64,000 nucleotides of DNA from JACKAQ01 sp965227145. Lineage in GTDB: Bacteria > Calditrichota > Calditrichia > RBG-13-44-9 > J075. The notes below the pieces were generated by a model. The model was not told the origin of the DNA. It made no database searches and saw nothing but the letters and a program-made list of their open reading frames with translations. Shown here in pieces: positions 34,609 to 43,657 of the stretch (position 1 is the first letter of the stretch; the number at the start of each line of letters is the position of its first letter). A program made the translations under genes and the position numbers. The DNA is taken from assembly GCA_965227145.1 (NCBI GenBank), contig OZ245730.1, forward strand, positions 5,456,001 through 5,520,000, in the 5' to 3' direction.

Positions 34609-37600
34609 CTATTCTTTTCCCGAAACAAACTCGGAAGGCGATTTTTGGTATTGCTTGCGGAAGCATCTGGCAAAATAGGTCAGATCGTTAAACCCGACTT
34701 CGTACGCGACTTCGGTGATGGTCATCCGTTTTTCCTTTAACAGTTCGGTTGCTCTTTTTAAACGGATGGTCCGGATAAATTCGTGAACGGTTAAATTGGT
34801 TAACCCACGGATTTTCCGGTAGAGCTGCATCCGGCTCATGCCAATTTCCTTACTCAATACTTCGGCGTTAAACTGGCTGTCTGCCATGTGTTGCGCTACA
34901 ATTTTTAACACACGCTGGATAAATTTCTCGTCGATATCCTCAATTTCCACATTGGCGGGTTCCAGCATGATCTGCCGGCAATATTTTTCTTTCAGCTTTT
35001 TCCGGATTTGCAATAAATTGGTAATCTGAATATCCAGCTCGTCAATATTGAAAGGCTTCGACAAATAGGCATCGGCGCCTTTTTGCAGACCTTCAATTTT
35101 ATATTCGCGCGATTTATACGCGGTTAATAAAATAATCGGGATGTGGCTGGTTTTTTCATCTTCCTTTAGCCGGTTGCACAACTCAATGCCGCTCGTTTCC
35201 GGCATTTTTATATCAGAAATTACCAGATCGGGAATTAAGGTTGTGGCTTCTTTTATGCCCTGATTGCCATTGGCTGCGCAAACAATCCGGTATTTGGATT
35301 GGAACGCTTTTTTGATAAAATTGCGGATTTCATCATCATCTTCAACAACCAATACGATCGGCATGCTTTTTTCGGGCAGGCCGTCCGGTGCGTTGGCGGC
35401 GACATCATCCGCGGCGTTATCGATCTCGGCGAAATCCCAATTGGCCAATTGTTTTCCGTTGTCAGCGCTAAATTCGCCCACCAATTGTTTGGCTTCCAGA
35501 AAATGTTCATCCACCGGAATTTGAATTGAAAACGTTGACCCGTTTCCCTCTGAGCTTTTTACAAATATTTTTCCCTGATACAAATTGATCAATTCATTCG
35601 CGAACGCCAGCCCGATACCGCTTCCCGGATAATGCTGCCCGTTTTCCCGCTCAATTTGATAATACCGTTTGAAAATATCCTCAATTTTATCCGCCGGAAT
35701 GCCAATGCCGTTATCGGTCACGGTAATTTCAACATATTGGCTCGGTAAATCTTCCTCGGTTTGGGGATTTTGCTGCGCGTCGGAGCGAATAATGGACACG
35801 CGGACATTCACTTCGCCGCCGGCGGGCGTAAATTTGAAAGCGTTGGACAATACATTATATATAATTTTGTCCAGTTTATCCGCATCGAACCAGGCTGTAA
35901 ATCGCTCCGGCGCTGCGTTAAATTGATAGTGTATCCGGTGATCGACAGCGTATTCCTGAAATGACCGGGCAATTTCGTGGATAAACAACATAATATCTCC
36001 CCGGGAAAGCTGGAGTTGCATATCGCTGTGCTGAATTTTTTGGAAATTTTTTAACTGATTGATCATCCGTTGCAGCCGCTGCGCATTGCGATGAATCAGT
36101 TTTAAGCTTTCCTGAGCCGGTTCATTTTTATCAATCGTGGAAATCAATTTTTCCAGCGGCGTTAAAATCAGCGTTAACGGCGAGTGAAATTCGTGGGAAA
36201 TATTGCTGAAAAACTGGGTTTTCAACCGATCCAGCTCATACATTTTTTCCAATTCCAGATGCTCAATTTTTAACGCATTTCTCAATCGCTGCCGGCTCAC
36301 AAAATAGTTGATCACAAAGGCAATTGCCGTAACCGCAACAATAAACTGGATCAAAAATGCCCACCAGGTTTTCCAAAACGGCGGGTTGATGGTGATGTTT
36401 ATCGCCGTGCCGTCCACATTCCAAAGCCCGTCGTTGTTCGATGCTTTTACCCGGAAGATGTAGCTTCCCGGATCAAGGTTGGTGTAAGTTGCGGTTCGCT
36501 CCGGTCCGACATAATTCCAATCGGTTTCGAAACCTTCCATCATGTAGGCGTATCGATTTTTTTCCGGTGAAACATAATTTAAGGTGACATAATTGATCGA
36601 AAAAACCGATTGCCAGTGCGCCAGGGTAATTTCGTCTATTTCGCTGATATGTTTCGGGAGCAGGTCGCCGCTTTCCCCAATTTCAACTGATGTGTTGAAT
36701 ATTTTAAAATCTGTCAAAAAAACCGGCGGGATTGTGGCGTTCTTTTTGAGCTGACCGGGTTGAAAAATATTGAATCCGTTGTTGCCGCCAAACATAATGT
36801 TGCCGGCGCTCGTTTTCCATCCGCTGCGGGCATTGAACTCATTGCCTTGCAGGCCATCGGACACATCGTAATTTTTGAATGTTTCCGTTTCCCGGTTAAA
36901 TTGCGAAATACCTTTATTTGTGCTCAACCACAAGCTTCCGTCATTATCTTCGATAATGCATTTGATCTCGTTATCCGGCAAACCGTTATCAATCGTGTAA
37001 TGAATAAACCGGTTGGTTTTCCGGTCCAGTTTGTTCAATCCGCCGGTGGTGCCGATCCAAATTTCGGAATCGCCGGTTTGGATGATGGAGTGGACAAAGC
37101 CTTTGCTCAAACTATTGGTATCGCCGATATCGTGTTTAAAATGATGGAATTGATCGGTGTTGGTATCAAAAAAATCCAGCCCGCTGTCTGTGCCGATCCA
37201 CAAATTTTTGTCCGGATCCTGATAAACAACGCGGGTGTAATCGTCGCTGAGCCCGCTGTTTTTAGAATTGTAAACGACTGCCGTTTGGTTTTCGGTATTA
37301 AAATATGTCAATCCGCCGTAGAAGGTCGCAAGCCACAGACCGGAATTATTATCTTCAAAAATATCCAGCACCCGGTTGCTGCCCAAACCATAATTCTTCA
37401 TGGTATAGCGGATAAATTTTTGAGTAGCCGGATTAAATTGGTATAACCCGTTTGTCCATGAACCAACCCATAACCGCCCCCGGCGATCCGCCAGCAGACT
37501 AACGATAACATCGGTATCGATATTGGTGTTGCTGGTGTTATAATGAATAAAAGTGTCGTTTTTCCGGTCGAATAAATTTAATCCGCCGCCATCGGTTGCG

Positions 37601-38772
37601 ATCCACAACTGCTCATTTTCATCCTCGAAAAAAGCGTTTACCATATTATGGCTGAGTGAATTCGGGTTCCCGGCCTGATAGCTGTAATGGCGGATAAATG
37701 ATTTATTGCCACTCAATAAATTGATGCCGTAGGCATAAGTACCGATCCAGATATTGCCTGCCCGGTCTTTGTAAATCTGCCAGATCGAGTTGTGGTTCAG
37801 GCTGGATTGATCGAGCGGATCATGGCGAATGTAATCAAATTGATTGGTTGCGATATTCAGAATATTGATGCCGTCATCTTCTGTGCCAATCCACAGGTTG
37901 CTATCATCTTCAATCATCAGGCATAACACAATATTGCTGCTGATGCTGTTCCCGCCGGGTGCATCTGTTGAATAATGGGCAAGCTGGCGCAGTTGACCGT
38001 TTTCGAAGGTTACCCGGTAAACGCCATCGCCCTGGGTGCCAATCCAGATATGCTTATCCGCAGATTCAACAATTGCTGTAATGTGAACATCGGTTATTTT
38101 TTCCCGGATAACGGAAAATGCTTCGGAAGTGTTCCGCGCCGCGTTCAAAATATCGATGCTGCCATCCATGTGAGCGATCCATAAATTCCCGTCGCTATCC
38201 TCAAACAGCTCCTCAATTCTGTCGCTGCTGATGCTTCCCGGATTATTTTTTTCATTAAAATGATGGATAAATGATTCTGTTTCCGGGTCAAATAAATCGA
38301 GTCCGCCATTTCTGGTGCCGATCCACAACCGCCCGCGCGAATCTTCCAAAATGGTTTCGATCTGGTTATCCGCAATACTTCCGGGATCGTTATCTTTATT
38401 TTTGTAAGATTTATAACGATTTGTTTCGTAGTCGTACCGGTTTAAACCATCGCTGGTTCCCACCCACAAATAGCCATTTTTATCCTGAAATAGTGAAGAA
38501 ATATAGTTATGGCTAATGCTCGTTGTATCTTTGAATTGGTAGTTAAAAATCTCAAATTCGTAACCGTTATATTTATTCAGCCCGTTAAAAGTGCCAAACC
38601 ACATAAACCCTTTATTATCCTGCAGGATACTGGTGATGTTGGATTGAGACAATCCGTGATCCGTTGTTAAATGAGAAAACCGGAATTTCTGGTGTTGCGA
38701 ATATCCGGGCAAATAACATAGGATAAGCAGCTTAACTGTTAACAGTAAAATAGTTGTTTTCATGGGCTTCAT
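34609..38772 (-). CDS. hybrid two-component system sensor-regulator (HTCS)
   Basis: 1387 residues combining sensor and regulator. Signal peptide (1-25), then about 14 two-component propeller repeats (~30-715; recurring motif D..G.LWIGT.DGLN), a Y_Y_Y domain (~715-795), and a membrane helix at 803-826. HisKA follows, with phospho-acceptor H860 (NISHEFHSP), then HATPase (~965-1090; N-box LSNAFKFTPAGG, GSGIGLAF), a receiver with phospho-acceptor D1187 (ISDIKMPETSG), and a C-terminal AraC-type HTH (~1285-1385). All key residues are intact. This is the classic regulator of Bacteroidetes polysaccharide loci, where the periplasmic propeller binds an oligosaccharide. It is transcribed with the same polarity as the locus and is its most upstream gene. 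Confidence 0.95.
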   Translation of the reverse strand: MKPMKTTILLLTVKLLILCYLPGYSQHQKFRFSHLTTDHGLSQSNITSILQDNKGFMWFGTFNGLNKYNGYEFEIFNYQFKDTTSISHNYISSLFQDKNGYLWVGTSDGLNRYDYETNRYKSYKNKDNDPGSIADNQIETILEDSRGRLWIGTRNGGLDLFDPETESFIHHFNEKNNPGSISSDRIEELFEDSDGNLWIAHMDGSIDILNAARNTSEAFSVIREKITDVHITAIVESADKHIWIGTQGDGVYRVTFENGQLRQLAHYSTDAPGGNSISSNIVLCLMIEDDSNLWIGTEDDGINILNIATNQFDYIRHDPLDQSSLNHNSIWQIYKDRAGNIWIGTYAYGINLLSGNKSFIRHYSYQAGNPNSLSHNMVNAFFEDENEQLWIATDGGGLNLFDRKNDTFIHYNTSNTNIDTDVIVSLLADRRGRLWVGSWTNGLYQFNPATQKFIRYTMKNYGLGSNRVLDIFEDNNSGLWLATFYGGLTYFNTENQTAVVYNSKNSGLSDDYTRVVYQDPDKNLWIGTDSGLDFFDTNTDQFHHFKHDIGDTNSLSKGFVHSIIQTGDSEIWIGTTGGLNKLDRKTNRFIHYTIDNGLPDNEIKCIIEDNDGSLWLSTNKGISQFNRETETFKNYDVSDGLQGNEFNARSGWKTSAGNIMFGGNNGFNIFQPGQLKKNATIPPVFLTDFKIFNTSVEIGESGDLLPKHISEIDEITLAHWQSVFSINYVTLNYVSPEKNRYAYMMEGFETDWNYVGPERTATYTNLDPGSYIFRVKASNNDGLWNVDGTAINITINPPFWKTWWAFLIQFIVAVTAIAFVINYFVSRQRLRNALKIEHLELEKMYELDRLKTQFFSNISHEFHSPLTLILTPLEKLISTIDKNEPAQESLKLIHRNAQRLQRMINQLKNFQKIQHSDMQLQLSRGDIMLFIHEIARSFQEYAVDHRIHYQFNAAPERFTAWFDADKLDKIIYNVLSNAFKFTPAGGEVNVRVSIIRSDAQQNPQTEEDLPSQYVEITVTDNGIGIPADKIEDIFKRYYQIERENGQHYPGSGIGLAFANELINLYQGKIFVKSSEGNGSTFSIQIPVDEHFLEAKQLVGEFSADNGKQLANWDFAEIDNAADDVAANAPDGLPEKSMPIVLVVEDDDEIRNFIKKAFQSKYRIVCAANGNQGIKEATTLIPDLVISDIKMPETSGIELCNRLKEDEKTSHIPIILLTAYKSREYKIEGLQKGADAYLSKPFNIDELDIQITNLLQIRKKLKEKYCRQIMLEPANVEIEDIDEKFIQRVLKIVAQHMADSQFNAEVLSKEIGMSRMQLYRKIRGLTNLTVHEFIRTIRLKRATELLKEKRMTITEVAYEVGFNDLTYFARCFRKQYQKSPSEFVSGKE

Positions 38773-39520
38773 AGCATTTCAACCGATAGACCGTATCACC
38801 TTTGGAAATAAATTAATTCCGCACTCCACAAGAATTTATATCACGCTATTTTAAATTTAGGCACATATGGTGAGAAAAAAAACGAGTATCGTTTTATGTT
38901 ATAAAAGTTCAACTCGTTAATTACTCGCAAATTCATTGAAAACAAGTATTTAATCTGCTTCGTCAATTAAGTGAACAGCATTTTTTTTGACCACATTTAT
39001 TGGAAAACAAATCGCGCTGGACTTGTTCAATATTCCATTTAAACGCTTCCGGAAATTCCGGTTTCAACAAGATTTTTCCTTACCCAAGTGGCAGGACAAC
39101 ATTAATTTTCATTTAACAGGTTTTATTGATTGGTCATTCCTGTTCCGAGAATCGGGATTAAGCTGGAATCCATAAATTACAAAAGTTTGGATGCCCGATA
39201 AAACACCCGTGCATGACGTGCTTATCGCAGGTTATTAGTATCCAACGAAGTGCCTCGACAGAAATAAATTGATAATAAGCGGTTTAGATATTGTCAGGCT
39301 GAGCCCTTCGGCTAGCTCAGGATAAACTACGTCGAAGCCTCTATTTATATTGAATTTATCCTGAGTCCCGATTCTCGGGACTCAGGATGACATTAGTAAA
39401 ACATCAAATTAAATTTGTGTACCCACTTACCTAACTGCAATGTAATCCGGAAATTAAATTTTCACTTTGATTTCGTGAAAGCGAACGCCTAAATTTTTCA
39501 GCTATCAGTAAATTTTCGTT
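38773..39520. other. 748-base gene-free region between the regulator and tRNA-Arg
   Basis: It must hold the promoter of the sensor-regulator at its left end. The middle carries dispersed repeat-like DNA: a segment beginning tggtcattcctg near 39131 that shares a 10-base core with the repeat at 53803, and the stem-loop pair at 39291-39400. No coding frame here is convincing. Confidence 0.5.
39291..39400. repeat. intergenic repeat with two stem-loops
   Basis: First stem: ctgagc (39299-39304) with gctcag (39315-39320). Second stem: perfect 14-base arms 39358-39371 and 39375-39388 around a 3-base loop, reading atcctgagtcccga / tcgggactcaggat. The two stems share the ctgag/ctcag core, suggesting a REP- or MITE-like element. 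Function unknown; it could also form a strong transcript end. Confidence 0.6.
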
Positions 39521-39594
39521 GCCCCCTTAGCTCAGTAGGATAGAGCATCGGATTCCTAATCCGGGGGTCGCAGGTTCGAATCCTGCAGGGGGCA
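39521..39594 (+). tRNA. tRNA-Arg (anticodon CCT)
   Basis: A full cloverleaf is visible: acceptor gccccct pairs with agggggc, D-stem gctc/gagc, anticodon loop ttcctaa with CCT in the stem tcgga/tccgg, T-arm gcaggttcgaatcctgc, and discriminator A. CCA is not encoded. Confidence 0.95.
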
Positions 39595-39749
39595 CTTGGT
39601 TGTCCGCGCTGTAAACCACCGTTAAAACTGCACTTAGCCGCTACAAATCATCGGATTTTTTGGTGTCACGGATACGAAAAAAACCGATTTTAGACGGTTG
39701 ACACCGAGAAATTTAGTGTCACATTGTTGTCCATTTACAAAATGATGAA

Positions 39750-40784
39750 TCAACATTCTCTCAACGCATCCCAAACGCCTTTGAGGTAGGCTGTGCCCAA
39801 CGCGCGGTCGTAAAGCCCGTAGCCGGGGCGTCCGCGTTCACCCCAAATCATCCGTCCGTGATCCGGGCGAACCGGACCGGAAAATCCGGCATCTCGATAC
39901 GCTTTCAAAACTGCGACCATATCCACATCGCCACATTGCGCGGGATGCGCCGTTTCGTGAAAATCTTTTTCACCAGTAATTTTGATGTTGCGACAGTGCG
40001 CAAGATGGATGCGATCGCCAAACCGGCAGATCATTTTTGGCAAATTATTTTCGCGATTCGGCCCGAGCGAACCGGTGCAAAAGGTGATACCATTTGCGGG
40101 ATGATCCACCAAATCCAGCAGTCTCACCAGCGCGTTTTCGTCCGTGATAATTCGCGGCAGCCCGAAAATAGACCACGGCGGATCATCGGGATGAATCGCC
40201 AGTTTTACACCCACCGCAGCCGCAACCGGCACCACCCGTTCCAGAAAATACCCGAGATGATCCCACAATTTTTCTGCGTCAACATTGCGATAGGCGGCCA
40301 GCAATTCCTGCAATTCTTCTGCGCTGTACGCGGTTGCCCAGCCCGGCAATTCGCCGGTGCCTTTGCGCAAATCGATGGCGGATAAATCCGCGTGGCGATA
40401 GCTCAGCGCGGTCGAGCCGTCCGGCAGCGGCATTGCCAGATCAGTGCGCGTCCAGTCGAAAATAGGCATAAAATTGTAGCACAGCACGGGAATACCTAAC
40501 TCGCCCATGTGCTGCACGCTCTGGCAATAATTGTCGATCAGCCGGTCGCGGGTTGGGCGACCCAGTTTGATATCTTCGTGCACCGGAATGCTTTCGACTA
40601 CGGAAAATGAAAATCCGGCCGTTTCGATCTGCGATTGCAGCGCAGCGAGCCGCGCTTTCGGCCACATTTCGCCCACCGGAATGTCATACAGCGCGCTGAC
40701 AATCCCGCTGATTCCGGGAATCTGGCGGATGTTCGCCAGCGTCACCGGATCGTCCGGGCCGTACCAGCGAAAGGTGAATTGCAT
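39750..40784 (-). CDS. uxuA: mannonate dehydratase
   Basis: 344 residues from the ATG at 40784, preceded by GGGGAGG five bases away. UxuA dehydrates D-mannonate to 2-keto-3-deoxygluconate in hexuronate breakdown. Matches to the family include TFRWYGPDDPV at the N-terminus, SVVESIPVHEDIKLG, the metal-site region VKLAIHPDDPPW, TFCTGSLG, and the late IHLAHCRNIK, FHETAH and RPDHGRMIWGE. It lies 30 bases after the D-aminoacylase-like gene, so the two are probably co-transcribed, although the substrates are not obviously related. No other uronate genes lie in this window. Confidence 0.94.
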   Translation of the reverse strand: MQFTFRWYGPDDPVTLANIRQIPGISGIVSALYDIPVGEMWPKARLAALQSQIETAGFSFSVVESIPVHEDIKLGRPTRDRLIDNYCQSVQHMGELGIPVLCYNFMPIFDWTRTDLAMPLPDGSTALSYRHADLSAIDLRKGTGELPGWATAYSAEELQELLAAYRNVDAEKLWDHLGYFLERVVPVAAAVGVKLAIHPDDPPWSIFGLPRIITDENALVRLLDLVDHPANGITFCTGSLGPNRENNLPKMICRFGDRIHLAHCRNIKITGEKDFHETAHPAQCGDVDMVAVLKAYRDAGFSGPVRPDHGRMIWGERGRPGYGLYDRALGTAYLKGVWDALREC

Positions 40785-40814
40785 AATTTCCTCCCCTGAT
40801 ATTTTCTGTGGCAA

Positions 40815-42485
40815 TCACGTTCGGACAACTTTTCCCGGCAATTTGCCGCCGAATTTGTCGCCGTCGATGACCGGCACGCCGTTCACCAGCACAAACGGAA
40901 TCCCGGAGGGATATTGCTGCGAATGCTGAAATGTGGCGTTATCCGTTACGGTTGCCGGATCGAAAATGGTGATATCCGCATGATAATTTTCCTTCAGCAA
41001 ACCGCGATCGGTCAGCCGCAACATTTCCGCGGGCAGCGATGTGATTTTGCGAATCGCATCTTCGAGCGGCATGCGCTGCTCTTCGCGAACGTATTTGCCG
41101 AGCAATCGCGGAAACGTGCCGAACGCCCGGGGATGCGGGCTGCCGCTGCTGAGCACACCGCTTTCCGCCAGTGCGGAGCCGTCGCTGGCGGTCATGCAAT
41201 GCGGATACGCCAGCACTTTTGCGGTGTTTTCTTCGCTCATCGCGAAGCCGACCATGCTGCCGCCGCCATCTTCCTGCACCACCAGATTCACCAATAATTC
41301 AAACGGATCGCCGCCGTCCGCGGTCAATTCCTGAAATTGCTTGCCTTCGTATTTTTCCCGTTCGGGATTTTTGGAAACGCCGGAAATCATTACGGATTGC
41401 CAGCCGCCGATTTTTTCCACTTTGCCGAGCACCGCGCTGCGGATCGAATCGGCTAACGCCGGATCCTGCAATCGCGCGACAAATTTTTCGCTGCCGCCAT
41501 CGCGGCTCCACAGCGGAAACATCGACGCCAAACCGGTGTTATACGCGACATACGGATAGCGATCGCAGGTGACACGCATCCCGCCGGCGCGGGTTTCGTC
41601 GAGTAATGCCAGCACTTCCGGCAATTTGTCCCAGTTTCGCCGCCCGGATGCTTTCAGGTGCGAAACGTTCAAATCCACACCGGCGCCACGGGCGATGTCG
41701 ATCGCTTCCTGCACCGCTTCGATGAGCGTATCGTCCTCATTGCGCATGTGGGTGGAGTAGATGCCGCGTCCGCCCATTGCTTTGCAAAGCTCGATAATTT
41801 CCGCGGTGCTGGCAAAGCTGCCCGGCACATATTCCAGCCCGGATGAAATGCCATACGCACCTTGCGCGAACGCTTGCTGCGCCAGCCGTTTCATTTCAGC
41901 GATTTCCGCATCGGTTGCCGGACGGTCGTCCTCGCCGACCACGCATTCGCGGAGCGTTCCCTGCCCGAGCATGCTCAGCGCGTTGCAAATCATGCCGCGT
42001 TGTTCCAGCGTTTGGAAATAGCTTTGGAAATCTGCCCAGTCGATCTCGATGCCGTAACGATTTTGCATCCGTTTGCGCATTTGCTCGCGCATTTTGCCGT
42101 TCAGTGGCGCATACGATCCGCCATCCTGCCCGAGCACTTCCAGCGTTACGCCCTGGCGGATTTTCGATTGCGCCTCGCCGCCGAGCAGCAGTTCATCATC
42201 GCTGTGCGAATGGAAATCGATGAATCCGGGTGCAACGACCAGTCCGGCTGCGTCAATTTTGCGGGCTGCGCTGCGATCTTTCAGATCGCCGATGGCGACA
42301 ATTTTGCCACCGCGAATACCGATATCGCCGGGAAAACCGGCTGTGCCGCTGCCATCGAAAATCGTTCCACCAACGATGATGATATCAAAATCGCTGGAAA
42401 AACAGGACACGCCGGAAATGGCGGTTGCGGCGGTAACTGCGGCACTAATTTTCAAAAATCTGCGACGGGAAATTTTGCGAGTCAT
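40815..42485 (-). CDS. Tat-exported D-aminoacylase-like amidohydrolase
   Basis: 556 residues. The N-terminus MTRKISRRRFLKIS carries a twin-arginine motif followed by a hydrophobic alanine-rich stretch and VSC, so export through Tat, possibly as a lipoprotein, is likely. The catalytic domain is the amidohydrolase-3/N-acyl-D-amino-acid deacylase type: metal site FIDFHSHSDDE near 90-100, STHMRNED near 245, LNVSHLKASG, and MTASDGSA with the conserved aspartate near 450. Relatives release D-amino acids from N-acyl or dipeptide forms. The pairing with uxuA is unexplained. Confidence 0.87.
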   Translation of the reverse strand: MTRKISRRRFLKISAAVTAATAISGVSCFSSDFDIIIVGGTIFDGSGTAGFPGDIGIRGGKIVAIGDLKDRSAARKIDAAGLVVAPGFIDFHSHSDDELLLGGEAQSKIRQGVTLEVLGQDGGSYAPLNGKMREQMRKRMQNRYGIEIDWADFQSYFQTLEQRGMICNALSMLGQGTLRECVVGEDDRPATDAEIAEMKRLAQQAFAQGAYGISSGLEYVPGSFASTAEIIELCKAMGGRGIYSTHMRNEDDTLIEAVQEAIDIARGAGVDLNVSHLKASGRRNWDKLPEVLALLDETRAGGMRVTCDRYPYVAYNTGLASMFPLWSRDGGSEKFVARLQDPALADSIRSAVLGKVEKIGGWQSVMISGVSKNPEREKYEGKQFQELTADGGDPFELLVNLVVQEDGGGSMVGFAMSEENTAKVLAYPHCMTASDGSALAESGVLSSGSPHPRAFGTFPRLLGKYVREEQRMPLEDAIRKITSLPAEMLRLTDRGLLKENYHADITIFDPATVTDNATFQHSQQYPSGIPFVLVNGVPVIDGDKFGGKLPGKVVRT

Positions 42486-42829
42486 TTCTACCTCTGTGGA
42501 TTAACCGGGGTTTTAAGTGGAGGTTTAAGCATACCAATTTTACGGGAAATTGACAATATTAATTTTGCCGGTTCACTCAATGATTAACCAATTTTTTTCT
42601 GCCACCCTGCCGGTTCAGCGATGACGGGCACTCTGTTCTCCGGTTCACAAATTGAATAATTTGTTTGCTGATGCGAAACGGATTGCTTAAATTGTTCGGC
42701 TTTAACAGAAGGCGGGCAATTCCGCCGCTTTTCGATTGACAACATTGCAAATAACAGCCAAATCATTGGCGCTGGCGTTAACAGCCAAAACCGTTTTATT
42801 TGTCGATTTACTGAAGGAGATTTGTTTTT
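42486..42829. other. divergent intergenic region
   Basis: 344 bases between the leftward amidohydrolase gene and the rightward TPR gene. Promoters for both must lie here. I see a GGAG ribosome site for the TPR gene near 42813 but no clear operator, riboswitch fold or repeat. Confidence 0.4.
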
Positions 42830-43507
42830 ATGCTGAAGGCCAAGAAAAAATTTTCCAAAAAGGAACTCAAAGAAGACCAGTTCATCATGGCCACAATCCA
42901 GGCAAAATCGTTTGTTGAAAAAAACGCCACCAAAATTGCCGGCGGCGTGGTAGCGATTATTGCCATTTTAGTGTTGGGTTATTTTTGGACCCAATCGAAA
43001 AAGAATGCGGAAGAAACCGCAACAACCATGCTCACGCAAGCCCAGTTTGAATTGCAAAACAATCAGCGGGATGTAGCAATTACCACCTACACCGCTATTA
43101 TGGATGAATACAGCGGCACAAACGGCGCCGCATTGGCAACATTTCAATTGGCAAAATTATACTGGAGCGACAACAATCTGGAATTGGCGAAAAGCTATTT
43201 CAAATCATTTTTGGATGATTATGGCGACAACACCATTCTGCTGCAAGCCGGACACGCCGGTTACGCCGATTGCATGTTAGCCGAAAAAAATTACGACGAA
43301 GCCGCCAGCCATTACGAAAAAGCGGCCGGAATTTCCCCCGATTTTCCGCAGGCGATTGCCTATTTGTATAGCGCGGCACAAGCATACAAAGAAGCCGGCA
43401 ACACCAGCAAAGCCCGTTCGTTAGCGGAACGCGTTGTTGCCCAAAGCGAAGACAATCAGCAAATCAAAAATCGTGCGGAAGTGCTGTTAAAAAGCCTCGC
43501 GATGTAA
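42830..43507 (+). CDS. membrane-anchored TPR protein (YfgM-like)
   Basis: 225 residues, AAGGAG before the ATG. A lysine-rich cytoplasmic N-terminus (1-36) leads to one membrane helix (~37-55, GGVVAIIAILVLGYFW), then about four TPR units (~60-225), e.g. LATFQLAKLYWSDNNLELAKSYF and AAQAYKEAGNTSKARSLAERV. The layout matches the TPR_21/YfgM group, periplasmic TPR proteins anchored in the inner membrane that associate with the secretion machinery. It stands alone and ends in a strong terminator. Confidence 0.82.
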   Translation: MLKAKKKFSKKELKEDQFIMATIQAKSFVEKNATKIAGGVVAIIAILVLGYFWTQSKKNAEETATTMLTQAQFELQNNQRDVAITTYTAIMDEYSGTNGAALATFQLAKLYWSDNNLELAKSYFKSFLDDYGDNTILLQAGHAGYADCMLAEKNYDEAASHYEKAAGISPDFPQAIAYLYSAAQAYKEAGNTSKARSLAERVVAQSEDNQQIKNRAEVLLKSLAM

Positions 43508-43547
43508 TTGATTTTTATCGATTTATAATTTTTGTATGGAGACACAA

Positions 43548-43582
43548 ACGCCCGATAGCTTATGCTGCCGGGCGTTTTTTTT
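43548..43582 (+). terminator. rho-independent terminator of the TPR gene
   Basis: Arms acgcccg (43548-43554) and cgggcgt (43569-43575) with a 14-base loop, followed at once by a run of eight T. It lies 41 bases after the stop codon. Confidence 0.88.
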
Positions 43583-43657
43583 GATTCGATAATTGTTTTT
43601 CTGTCATGGTTTATGACACAGGCGTTTCAGGCGGGAGCCTGAAACGAGATGAGAAAA

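Noticed and set aside
38987..39175. Possible 62-residue protein in the gap before tRNA-Arg
   Set aside because: Starts at TTG without a ribosome site and runs through a repeat-like segment; no domain.
39661..39705. Terminator hairpin (ggtgtca/tgacacc) after uxuA
   Set aside because: Arms are short, the loop is long, and there is no T-run in the right place; too weak to list.
39521..40784. tRNA-Arg as an integration site for a mobile element
   Set aside because: No integrase gene, no duplicated tRNA 3' end found nearby, and the flanking genes are ordinary metabolism.
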